A stretch of 64,000 nucleotides of DNA from assembly GCA_003184365.1 (NCBI GenBank), contig NKYR01000037.1, forward strand, positions 1-64,000. Direction: 5' to 3'. A program made the position numbers and the translations under genes. Below, one piece after another: positions 22,301-32,300 of this stretch (its first letter is position 1; each line of letters begins with the position of its first letter). The notes under the pieces were generated by a model. That model worked only from the letters and a program-made list of their open reading frames with translations, made no database searches and was not told the origin of the DNA. The DNA comes from Evernia prunastri. Lineage: Eukaryota; Ascomycota; Lecanoromycetes; Lecanorales; Parmeliaceae.

Positions 22301-22470
22301 CAAAAAATAAAAACAGAAGCGACTGTGCCAAAACGCCGTGAGATGTGCCCTCCTTTTGCTTCCAGCATATCCCGTATGTGCAGCATGTATCAGACAACTC
22401 CGTGCAGACAAACGCCAAGTGTATGGTACAAGATCCCAAGAATCACAACGCTATGTACAATTTGAAGATA

Positions 22471-22818
22471 AAGAGAGTGTGGGGGAATCGCAGACCCAAG
22501 ACAATGTGCGCCGACGCTATGCTTGAAATGTAGAAGGAGATAGCGAAAATCCAAAAAGACCGTGAACTCCAGCGCTATGCATATTGCAAAGAGAGTGTGT
22601 GGAAGTCTCAGACCCAAGACGTGCGCCGACGCTATGCTCGAAATGCAGAACGAGAGAGCAAATCCGACAAGACTATATACTCCGGCGCTATGCATGTGTT
22701 AAAGAGAGTGTGGGGAAGCCGTAGATTCCAAGACCGGCGCCGACGCTATGCTCGAACATCAGGAAGAGATGGCGGAAATCCGAAAAGACCGTGAACTCCA
22801 GCGCTATGCGGCGAAATC
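22471..22818. repeat. About three tandem copies of a 113-118-bp unit with coding-like content
   Basis: AAGAGAGTGTG begins at 22471, 22589 and 22702. Each copy also holds a GCCGACGCTATGCTYGAA segment and a TCCRGCGCTATGC segment. Read on the plus strand with the best-conserved letters, the units encode short charged helical pieces such as ADAMLEMQKEIAK and KDRELQRYA, in shifting frames. It looks like the decayed remnant of a coiled-coil coding repeat. No intact frame runs through it. Confidence 0.7.
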
Positions 22819-22864
22819 GACAAAAATGTTTTATGGTGCAGGATTTCACAGAGTAAGAACCGGC

Positions 22865-23623
22865 TTACTCCTCCTTGCTCCACCTCCGCTCCAGAAGGCT
22901 CCGCTTGCCGCCCGAGGAGCAAGCGGTGCACGGCGGGTCACGGTTGGGCTGGTTGTTGCCGTACTTCCCGTTCCCCTCCTTACCCGTGGCGCCGCACGCC
23001 GTCCCGACGCAGCACTGGATCGAGCCCGTCGCCGGCCCCACCGTCGCGCCGTCATCGTACGGGTACGTGTACGCGGAGCCGGCGCAGGGCGCGAAAAAGG
23101 GGTCCGGCGGCGAGCACGCGTTGCACCAAGGCCACGCGCCGGCGGAGCCCGCGTACGCGCCCGGGTCCCGGGCTGCGCCGGGCCCCGTGGGGTTCTTGCA
23201 GACGCCGTCCTGCAGGTTCGGGCAGGGGGGGCTGTCGGGGCCGAAGAGGTCGAGGGCGCAGCCCGTGGCGACGTTGTTGGAGGTGCAGACGACGGGCAGG
23301 GTGTAGCCGAGGATGTAGCTGACGTCGAAGTAGCCCGTCGGGTTGGTCTCGAGGATCGTGCCGTCGGCGTGCGGTTGCCCGTTGGCGCCCAGGTAGGAGA
23401 TGCCGACTTGGCCGTTGAAGCCGGCGCCGAGGTCGGTGCAGCCGGTCGCGGGGCCGGTGCTGGCGCCGCCGTTGAAGGTGTAGTGGGCGTTCTGGGCGTT
23501 GCCGGACCAGGTGATGGAGAGGCCGTCGGAGTGGCCGTCGCAGGCACCGTTGGGGATGGCGAGGACGCTGAGGGGGCCGGCTAGGAGGGGCAGTAGTGCC
23601 ACGAGTTGATGGACCTGCATCAT
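22865..23623 (-). CDS. Secreted thaumatin-like protein
   Basis: Intact 252-residue frame with a signal peptide (MMQVHQLVALLPLLAGPLSV, cleavage likely near residue 22). The mature part has 16 or more cysteines, many Gly, Asn and Pro, and blocks typical of fungal thaumatin-like or antigenic secreted proteins: CTDLGAGFNGQVGISYLG, TGYFDVSYILGYTLPVVC, GCALDLFGP, CPNLQDGVCKNP and SIQCCVGTACG. A KR site near the C-terminus (GGKRSLLERRW) may be processed. Related proteins act at the cell wall or bind glucans. The gene is far more GC-rich (C/G at nearly all third positions) than the adjacent repeats. No intron is needed. Confidence 0.8.
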   Translation of the reverse strand: MMQVHQLVALLPLLAGPLSVLAIPNGACDGHSDGLSITWSGNAQNAHYTFNGGASTGPATGCTDLGAGFNGQVGISYLGANGQPHADGTILETNPTGYFDVSYILGYTLPVVCTSNNVATGCALDLFGPDSPPCPNLQDGVCKNPTGPGAARDPGAYAGSAGAWPWCNACSPPDPFFAPCAGSAYTYPYDDGATVGPATGSIQCCVGTACGATGKEGNGKYGNNQPNRDPPCTACSSGGKRSLLERRWSKEE

Positions 23624-23879
23624 TTTGGCGGTGATGATTGAAGCGATGTTAAATGACGGACAAGGGAGTGTGATGAGGTGGGGTTTGTGGTGGTTGTGGT
23701 AAATTGTTAAGTGAGTGTAGACTGTGCAAGAAAGACAACCAGTGTCTGGAGTTTAGAAGTATATACAAGGTGACACAAAGGAAATAAAACTGGATGTATG
23801 TTAAGAAGGAGATGCTGTTGAGTATGAGTTATGACAGTGAGCAAAGATGGGATATATATACAAGTACAGACCTTGCAGC

Positions 23880-24225
23880 GACGGTGGACATGGTGCTCTG
23901 GTACTGAGTTGCCACAGCATGTGTGGATGCGTTTCAAGATTCCTAGGCATCGTAGGTAAGAAGCAGTGCAATGGTCTGCGGTGCTCCTGAAGCTTCCTGA
24001 CTGCTATTACAGGTATGAAGCAGTGGATGCCTTGACAGGTACTTGCGGCTTATCGACCTTAGCCATCGTGGATGTGTTTCATGTTTCTTGGGCTTCATGA
24101 GGGATGGAAGTAGCGTGACTTGATCGTGTGGTTCAGAATCTTCCTCACGTCGATGATGATAGTATGAGGGGCTGGACGCCTCCAGGAATTCTCGAGGCTT
24201 CTCGATCTTAGCCATGATGGATCGT
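23880..24225 (-). repeat. Two diverged tandem copies of a 150-170-bp coding-like unit
   Basis: The two units end in CTTATCGACCTTAGCCAT (about 24047-24064) and CTTCTCGATCTTAGCCAT (about 24197-24214). On the minus strand the second opens MAKIEKPREFLEASSPSYYH and stays open for 90 residues to 23943. The first begins the same way, as MAKVDKP. The 90-residue frame may be a small gene formed by duplication, or a decayed repeat. No family was recognised. Confidence 0.5.
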
Positions 24226-26847
24226 GTCTCGCAAGTTATATTGAGGTGAGCAGGAGATGGAGCATTGCAAAATGCGATGTTTCTGCTGATGCCGAGGCCT
24301 TATTGGATTATGACTCCTCGGGCATAGCCCAGGTAGTAGAACGATTCGATGAAACATCTCCCGCAGGATCTGTTAGCCGAAGAGCCTCAATTAGCAATAA
24401 CCACCTCCTCGGCGCCAAATGAGATGACTGGAAGAGATAGAACGCTTCGCTTGAGCCATGTGTTATCCCGAGTCAACTGCGATACGACAATGCTTGACGA
24501 GCTCGTTCTTGTGTTAACCGGTCTACGCGCCTGTTGATTTGCTCTCTATCTGCGTTGAACCTGATTAAAGTGAACTCATAGGCGCTGAAGGCTGCACTCT
24601 TGATCTGGGTGTTCCAGATTTAGAGAGCTGTCACCTGCTAAGCGCTGCGCAATGGGAATACAAAAGGAGATCCATCCGCTGTGGTTGAAGGTATTCACAC
24701 TTTGAGGACCTAAGAGTCACTTGATCAGATATCATCGATGGCTGTGTCAATGGACTAGATAGGTCCCAAAACGGGAGGCCTAGACAGACGTTCTACAATA
24801 GCAATCTGGGTAGCGGAAGGATCCGTGACAGATTCGCACTGTAAATGTGCCTGCATGAAGAGCTCCGCCATCAATGGGCTGTGGCACAAGCTCCTTATCA
24901 CTCGTCTCAAGGTCTTTAAAAGGAAAATGTCCCACGTGCGCCACGCCTCTTCCAGCTCTGAAATCCTACAGGATCGGGTAGCCTCGGTACCATCCTTCGC
25001 TCGTGCCAGAGCCTCGCACGACTCTCAAAACGGGGACTCGAGATGGATGCAATATGAAGCACATACCTGGAGACAGTCCTTCTGGCTTTCTATTTTCTCA
25101 ACGGCAGCTGCCTAATTTCGTTTGTCCTAATCCAATCGGAAATTTTCTCGTATGCAATAACCGTTACCACAGGCAGCTCGGCTTGGGAGCTCTATCAGCG
25201 ACAGCGCTATGGGAAAAGGTTACCACATAATAGTGATAGACCGTACGAGGAGGAAGAAGAATTATTACGGTGTAAGGGTTTTTGTGGTATTGGTGTCAAG
25301 GAAGTCCTCTCATGCTGGGCTCTTCCGAGATACGACAGCGAGGTGATCGCTGCCAGAAATGACTCGGCTGGGTTCTTTGAAAAGTCAACCTCGCGATGGC
25401 TGAGTCTTTGTCGTAACTTGCAGCGATGGTAAGAAAGATGGAAGTCTTCATACCTTAGCTCTTCAGCGCTAGAGGGCTACAGTAGAGGGGCCTCTAAAAA
25501 CGGATACTCTAACACTTAGCGCTCTTTGCTATAAATAGCCACACCAATTGGAGTGCGCAGGAAGGAGGCTGGTCGTTAGGTACTCTGCATACGACTCTCA
25601 CTGTGGCAATAGCGTATTCTATTCGCGAATTTACAACGGAGGCTCCTCTGTGTGTCGTATTGCTGACGTTTTCAAGCCGTGGATGCCGAGGATTGGATGG
25701 TAGATCAAGTGGAAGAGGGCAAGCAGCGTCGTGGCAGACCCTTAGACGCGCAACCACTGACGAGAAGTGCAGTCCTTACGGGTTACTTGGGATCTACGGC
25801 ATGTAGTATCGTCAGCGAAGATGCCGGTGGCGCGCTGCGATCCAAAGAGAGAGAAAGAGCAAGAGTAGAGTCAGAGCGATCCCACGGAGACTTCATCCTC
25901 TGCTTTCGCAAGAGTCACAGTGTCGCGCTGAGACGCTGCTCCGATATTCCTTGTAATCGGCTTATGTAAAGGTCTGACCGTTGCGTATCAGAAAGAAGTA
26001 AAGACTGCTGTGGGTGAATCCCGGCTGTCAAGGTCACCACCCTACTCGTACCTGGCGTCGCTGTTTTTTGCATCATTCTGTTATGGTTGGCTGACATGCC
26101 TTCATCCTCTCCAGAAGTCCCAGGCTGCCATTGGAAACCGCAACCGTAAGCGTAAGAAATTGTTCCTATTCTGGTATGTCCTTACCTGACGGATCGACAA
26201 CTACGACGAGGTTGGGTGGCTGAGGAGACGAAGCGAGCCTTGGCATCGGTCTTATTATCGTTTAACAGGCTCGTGTTATTCAGCTAGGTACGAAATTCTG
26301 ATCAAAGCCTTCTGATTTCGTTGTTGACGCAAAGAATAATGCAAGCCTCTTGGAACTTACGAACATGGTGGTTGCCCGGTTCCCAGCCTCCTCCCGGCCA
26401 TCTCGCGTCTCCTGTACACAAAATACAGCCAAAATGCAGGCTCTAGAGACATTTAGGTAAGGCGGAGTTACGATCTCGTCTAATTGGAACTAAAGCTCGC
26501 TAAAATGTTCCCCCCTGTCCACAGCATCCGATTGATGGATGTTTAAGCGGGATACTGATGGCGCCCTGACCATAACGCGTACAAAAGTTCTGAGTTTTGC
26601 ACTTACGGAAACTACAGGGGCTGCCGAAATGCCTCTATTCTAGCCGAGGCCGTCAGCCAGCCAGCCACTCAATTATTAGATTCACAAACAGAGTCAATCA
26701 TCAACGAAGATTATATAATGCCTCAACCCTCACAGAGCTCCTTCCTGCAACGTCAGCGTCTCATACGGTATACCAATACAAAACCCTCTACCGCTCCCCC
26801 ACCCAAACACCTCTGAGCTTTCCGACACAAATCTATTTCCTACTACC
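24226..26847. other. Gene-poor stretch
   Basis: About 2.6 kb with no supported gene; open frames are short and unlike proteins. It contains one copy of the dispersed 21-bp motif at 26378-26398 (listed separately). The last 250 bp are likely the promoter and 5' UTR of the small secreted protein that follows. Confidence 0.5.
26378..26398. repeat. Dispersed 21-bp motif, copy 1
   Basis: GGTTCCCAGCCTCCTCCCGG plus C. The same 21 bases occur inverted at 55369-55389, and the first 17 occur at 43862-43878. It could be the conserved end of a short transposable element. Confidence 0.6.
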
Positions 26848-27060
26848 ATGAAACCCTCCACCCTCCACCTTTTCCTCGCCTTTCTTCCAGCTATCCTCGC
26901 CGCCCCAATGCCGGCTGCGGTCCCCGTCGTGGCCGGTCCGCTCGCGAGCCACAACGGCATCTCGTTCATCGACTGCGCGGAATGCCGTTACGGGTACGGC
27001 GCTCTACCAGAGGGCTTTTACACCTGTAAGGCGAATGTCCAGGTGTACTGTAGCCCTTGA
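26848..27060 (+). CDS. Small secreted four-cysteine protein
   Basis: A 70-residue protein with a clear signal peptide (MKPSTLHLFLAFLPAILA, cleavage after about residue 18 or 19). A short Ala/Pro/Val-rich segment precedes a compact C-terminal domain with four cysteines (IDCAECRYGYG, FYTCKANVQVYCSP). Size, secretion and cysteine count fit an effector-like or antimicrobial-like small secreted protein, but no family was recognised. An A-rich leader and an ATG in CTACCATGAAA context support the start. Confidence 0.65.
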   Translation: MKPSTLHLFLAFLPAILAAPMPAAVPVVAGPLASHNGISFIDCAECRYGYGALPEGFYTCKANVQVYCSP

Positions 27061-28336
27061 GAAGGCCGGTTTCCGTCGACAGGAAGTCGAGAAAGATGTC
27101 GGCTCGATCTTTCGAATAACAGCACATGTTTTTGGTGGGGTGATCGTCGCCTCGGGGATGCGGAAAAACGAGCCGGTTCCGTGGAATCTGTTTACTGAGC
27201 GTGCGCAAAACGACGGCGACCGCTGCTGCTGCTACTCATCGCCCTCCCAATGCTGGATTATCCAACGCGACAAGGCTCCGCGTACGTCCAGCGCCGGCGG
27301 TTTCGCAAGGGTTCGTGATGGACTAGACAGCTGGTCGCTGCATTCACGGTCCGAGGTTTCAGATGAGGACACGGTGGTACCGTTTACGATAGCGTCTATT
27401 CGCGCGACTGGGGTTGCGGGTGGGGATGTAGCATACGCAGCATGGGAGAGATTGGTTCGGTGGTCATGGGATAGAAATTGGTTACGCGCACATGATTATG
27501 TGGGTTTGGATTATGAACCGCCGTGGGGGAATGTGATCTCGTCTTACGACCTAGCTACATGAGGACAATGATATGGGCGGGAGGTAGACGAGTTTAGACG
27601 CTATAGATGAACGTGATATACGACGAAATGCCAGGATCTTCTTGACTCCTAGAGTCCTCCGATTTAGATTCAGTCTGTATGAGCACGCAGTAGCGGTATC
27701 GAACATAGAAGCCGAGTCGCAAGTACGGTGTCGTAAAAACATCCATAACGCCGGGTACTGTACGGAGGTCGGCACCCACCACCAAGACTTCCCCGTGAAG
27801 CCGCGAACAACACCGCACCGGAAGGGTTGCCTAAAAGATGCACTGAGGACTGATTCGGAATTGCACCTAGCCTGGGCTCACTTTGAGGGCCCCATTGCCC
27901 CTGACAGGCTGTGCAGGCCCAATAGAAGTCTGTATTTTTCAATCTATATGGTGCTAGGAAATAGATTCGCGGTACTTCGCTAAGGGGCCGACGTCCGAAA
28001 TCAGGAACGCTGGTGCGGGTGCAGGATTTTTGGTGATGGATTCTGTACTTTATGACGGCTTATCGCACTTCCAGTGTCACGGAGTGTAAGAAGAATTCCT
28101 CATTGCGTTGCTGAATGTCGTATTCTCATGAGTGTACCGTGTGGCTGATAGATAGCCCCTTTGTGTTCTCTGGGATAATGGAAGTTGCTGTATTCGTGCG
28201 AGTAAAGGTAGGATTGTTGGTCCGTGCAATGCTCAATTGTCGGTGAAGAAGTGCGGATTGGCTCTGACGATGTCATGTGTTGTATCCGTCTTTCCATCGT
28301 GGCTAGAGATATATTTGAAGGTCTACAGAGCAGGCG
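27061..28336. other. Gene-poor stretch with one doubtful open frame
   Basis: A 175-codon plus-strand frame at 27035-27562 overlaps the end of the small secreted protein. Its product has no signal, domain or plausible fold and is probably chance or decayed sequence. Nothing else was supported. Confidence 0.4.
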
Positions 28337-28579
28337 TCACATCTCTTCGGCCCCGTACTCACGGAGGAGTTTGGCTATAGCCTCATTTCCTTCGCGGGTT
28401 GCAACTTTCAGTGCCTGTCCCGAACCTGCATTGACGTCTGCACCGTTTTCCAGCAGCATGCGAACGATGTCCATATTTTGTGTCTTTTCGGAAGCGTAGC
28501 TCAATGCGCTTTCGCTGACAAAGGTACCGAGACCTTGCAGGTTAACATCAGCACCGTTATCCAATAGCAGCTTGACTAT

Positions 28580-29390
28580 CCCACGGATTGGCAGGGCACA
28601 AAATTCAGGGGTTCAGCCTTACAGCCCCACTACCAAAAACCATCAAAACAACGCGTCTTCCAAATAGCCAAATAACACTATTTAATAACACTACCATGCC
28701 TCGCAATAAGGTGTCAAATGATTTAGACCATGTGAGACAGGATCCAAAGCCCACAAAGGTCCCAAAAGAACCTCCCCCAAAGCCATGGCCATTGCCTAAG
28801 TTCATCCCTACGAAAATCACCAAGCCATATTCTGATGGCCAGGGTCAATTGCCAGCTACCGTTGCTCCCAATAATTTCTATGCTATTTTCAGCTTGTTTT
28901 TTAGCGAAGAGACTCTAAAAGTACTCGTGCAGCATACAAATGAGTATGCTTTCTTGTATCCAGGGCCTGAAAAGCCTGAGACACNATTCGAAAATTCTGA
29001 GCGATTAACAGGTCTTCCCAGCTCAGTCAAAGAGTCTCTGTCAACACGAGTACATCCGGCACCCGCTCGTGACCATGGTAGGCTAGAACGTATGGGGGAC
29101 AAGCCTAAATACTGCGTACCATGCTCATATGTGGGGAGAAAAGTACCAAATCCAGCCAAAATTAGGAAGCCATTATTGGAATTATCAAATAATTCAGTCA
29201 GACCACGGGATTTGGACAAAAGGAAACGGCGACAGCGAGCCCCTAGAAGTATTCATGGCTGTAAACTATGTGATATTCATATATGTAATCATATTGCGTG
29301 TTGGAAGGAGCATTTGGAAGCAATACCATGTACATAGATTTTTGGTGGGGGATGCCAAGACATTTTGTGCCCACGGCGCCAATCCGTGGG
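28580..29390 (+). mobile_element. 811-bp TIR-bounded piggyBac-like element inserted in the NLR gene
   Basis: The left end reads CCCACGGATTGGC and the right end reads its complement GCCAATCCGTGGG. AGGGCACAAAAT inside the left end is echoed by ATTTTGTGCCC inside the right. The flanks are ...GACTAT and ATAGACG, giving AT as target duplication. Deleting the element and one AT yields a continuous ankyrin frame (AVTSIVKLLLDNGADVN) across the site. The target is not the TTAA of classical piggyBac, so either the family differs or the class assignment is loose. A single N lies at 28985. Confidence 0.8.
28696..29337 (+). pseudogene. Internally deleted piggyBac-like transposase
   Basis: Starts MPRNKVSNDLDHVRQ and encodes about 213 residues, under half of a normal piggyBac transposase. 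The N-terminal piece NNFYAIFSLFFSEETLKVLV followed by QHTNEYAF resembles the start of the DDE_Tnp_1_7 domain. The C-terminus has the Cys/His-rich tail GCKLCDIHICNHIACWKEH typical of the family. The catalytic core carrying the acidic triad is absent: the sequence jumps across the N at 28985. Either the element is a non-autonomous deletion derivative, or the N marks an assembly collapse. Confidence 0.65.
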
Positions 29391-32300
29391 ATAGACGTGA
29401 CTGCACTCCGGGAGCAAGCTGCAGTCAGCGCAGTACCATTCGCAGAAAAAGTGGACTGAGCGTTGATTTCTGCGCCATGTTTCAATAGCAGTTTGACTAC
29501 ATTCTCGCGTCCCCAGTAGGCAGCCTCGATCAAAGGGGTGGGCTCGCTTCCATCTCGCCCATCAACATCCGCTCCATGCTCGAGCAGTAGCCTAGCGATG
29601 TCCTCATACCCGGCACTACAAGTTTCTCGCAGAGCTCGGACAGATTTGTAGTCAGGCTCAGCACCAACTTGCAGCAATGCTTGAGCGATCTCCATATCTG
29701 CCCTCTGTGAGTCGCAAGCTGCGGCCAATGCGGTGCTGTACTTCCCGGGATGCTTTCCCCCTGGGGTGCGTTTCTCCAATAGCTCAATCAACAGCCGAAC
29801 CAGATTACGATGTCCCCCATAATCAGGCCGCGCACAGAGCACTATACCAACCTCTTCTTTTTTCGCTTCTCAAACCTCCCCGAAACCTATAGGCGTAGTC
29901 TTCGAGTTCGTTGGACCAAGCTTCGCCGAATGGAACATCGGCAACTTCACCCAGCGCGTATATTCCAGCACGGTTTTTGAGTAGTAGCTTCACAACTTCT
30001 TCGTGGCCTCCAAAACAAGCCACATTCAAGGCATCGCCACAAGCTCCGTGTGCATTAACATAGGCTCCGTTTTGAAGCAGTAACTCGACAACGGCATATT
30101 GTCCTTCACTACTCGCGGGATACACGCCATACTCGGAATCTGCACCATTTTTGAGTAGTAGCTCGACAGCCGCTACGTGCCCTTTGCTCGAAGCCGCGCC
30201 TAGAGGCGTAACCCATTTTCCGCTTGGTGCATCAACCTTTGCTCCCCTATCCAGTAAGAGTTGCATCATTTTCAATTTGGATGCTCTCGAGGCATATGCA
30301 AGTGCCGTTAGCGATGATTTACTGCCGTGATCGATGTTTGCCCCTTTCTCTAGAAGACTAATGACGGAGTCTACTTCCTCTCGTCTTCCCTTTGCTACCT
30401 ACTTCTGGATCTGGATCAACGGCGCGTTTCATGAGTAGCTTCGTGACCGCCTCTAGACCTTTGGGTAATTCCTCTTGGAGCCTGCTATCGTAATGCTCCT
30501 CTATGCCTGTGGATTGACCGAGCTTCAGGATGAGGGAGACGGTCGATTCGTGGTTGTGGAAAGCCGCGTGGTTAAACACTGCAGAGATCCACTCCGAAAG
30601 TCTTCCATATTTAATCGCACTCACTGCGAATGGAAAGACAGTCTGTAAAACTTCGGTCTTTCCTTCAGCAGCAGCCTTCAAAACGCCCTTCCGAATTGCC
30701 CAGTCTGAGCATGACTTTAGATTGATCCCATCGATAGATAGTAACGACTTCACTGCGTGAAAGTGGCCGCCCAGCAGCGCTTTCTCAAGTGGATTTCTTC
30801 TACTGAGACATTCTGCCTGAACGTCAAACCCTGAGTTCAGGATCTCCTTGAGTAGGATCTCAAATTCGACGTCTACCATTGCCTCATGGAATGCTGTCCG
30901 TCCAGATTTGTCCCTGTGATTCACCTCGCTTGCGATGCCTAACAGCTCCATGACCACCATTGCCGCATTCAAGTTTCTCTTCTTAAATGCTCGTAAAAGA
31001 AAACCAGTCTCCGTAATTGTATGCGCTGTTTGCGCAACACAGATGCCTCGGATTGCTAAAGCGTCGTTTCGATCAATTGCATCTTCGAGCGCCTTGCTTG
31101 TCGAGACAGGCCCTACATCCGGAAATTTGAAGTCTTCACATGACGTGCTGTGGCAAAGCTGAATGTGTTTATTGAGCTCTCGCTCTGACGCAAATCCTAG
31201 TTCTGAGTAGTCACAATCATTGATGGTGCATTTGTGGTTTCTCTCGTGGCGTCTAACATGTTCGTCTCGTTCATGCCCGGTCGCAAAACCACTAAAGAAG
31301 CGCTTACATTGTAGTATCGGACACTTGTACAAACATCTTCCATAGGCCTCCGTGAGAATAGACGAATCACTGTTCGCCTGTGGGGGGAAATCTTCGAGGA
31401 TTTTCCTAACTTCGAGAAGTCGGCGAAGTGGGTAAGGCATTGGATCTGCATGGCCGGGACGCAGTCAGTAAGTATGTTTTTTTATGAGAGCCAGGGATGC
31501 ACCACTTTGAAGGTCATCTCTCTGATGAAGAACTTGGACCCTTTCGTAAGCCAATTTCCAAGCATTGACCTCTTCAGAGATATCAATATCCTTAGCTTCA
31601 GTACCCTCCTTGCCTGGAACCGAGCTAATTTGTAAGTTGTCTTCCAGGTATTGCTGCTGCAACAGAGTAAGTGATAGCCTCAAGTTGGACGTTTTCTCTC
31701 GACCTGAGTCTAATCTATGACTCTCCAAGGACGCTAGATGGTCAATCCAATTGAGAGTAGCGTATTCCTGGAAAGCGTAATCGGCCCTTTCTACAGAACG
31801 CTTGATAGTGGATTCCGCAAGAGAAGGACTGAAGCACTCCGAGGTGAGGTACGATGTACAAAGGGTTGCCAGTCTGATATCCGCGTCGCTGGGGTCAATG
31901 AAAAAGTTGCTATGATACTGGAGCAAGTAGCTACGCCACATCAGATTTGTATTTGAAACCAACGAATAGGGGCTTACTCCTTTGCGGTTGGGTGTACCAA
32001 AGTCACCAGATCATCTGATTGGACTTCCACCATGGCTCCTAAGAGCTCTCCCAAAGGCTTTACAGATCTTCTTTGCTCGAACTTTATGCTCCTGTCATTC
32101 ATGCAAATGGAAAGAGCTCCTTGAATGTCGTAAGTCCTCACTGATCGTTTTGCTCTTACTATCAACTCTAGAGCAAGTCTCGCACGCTCCCAGATTTTGC
32201 TCGCTTGATCCTTCTTCTGCATCCGGATCAAGATACGTCCGTATCTAGAGGCGTTAATGCAAGTCATCCCTGCTTCGGTCAAAAGAACACTCACGCTGCG

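Larger units (their letters stand above)
20353..22440. other. Gene-poor, strand-skewed GC-rich stretch
   Basis: No gene was supported. From 21180 to 21320 the plus strand is C-rich, and from 21400 to 21740 it is strongly G-rich, producing long Pro/Gly-rich open frames on both strands that I regard as composition artefacts. Short microsatellites lie at 22009-22024 (ATGA) and 22266-22300 (GT and GTAT). Confidence 0.5.

Noticed and set aside
27035..27562. 175-codon plus-strand frame
   Set aside because: Overlaps the small secreted protein in another frame and has no signal, domain or family-like pattern.
28575..29395. TA target duplication (Tc1/mariner-type) for the inserted element
   Set aside because: TA would leave the NLR frame broken after excision; AT restores it exactly, and the encoded protein has piggyBac-like rather than mariner-like features.
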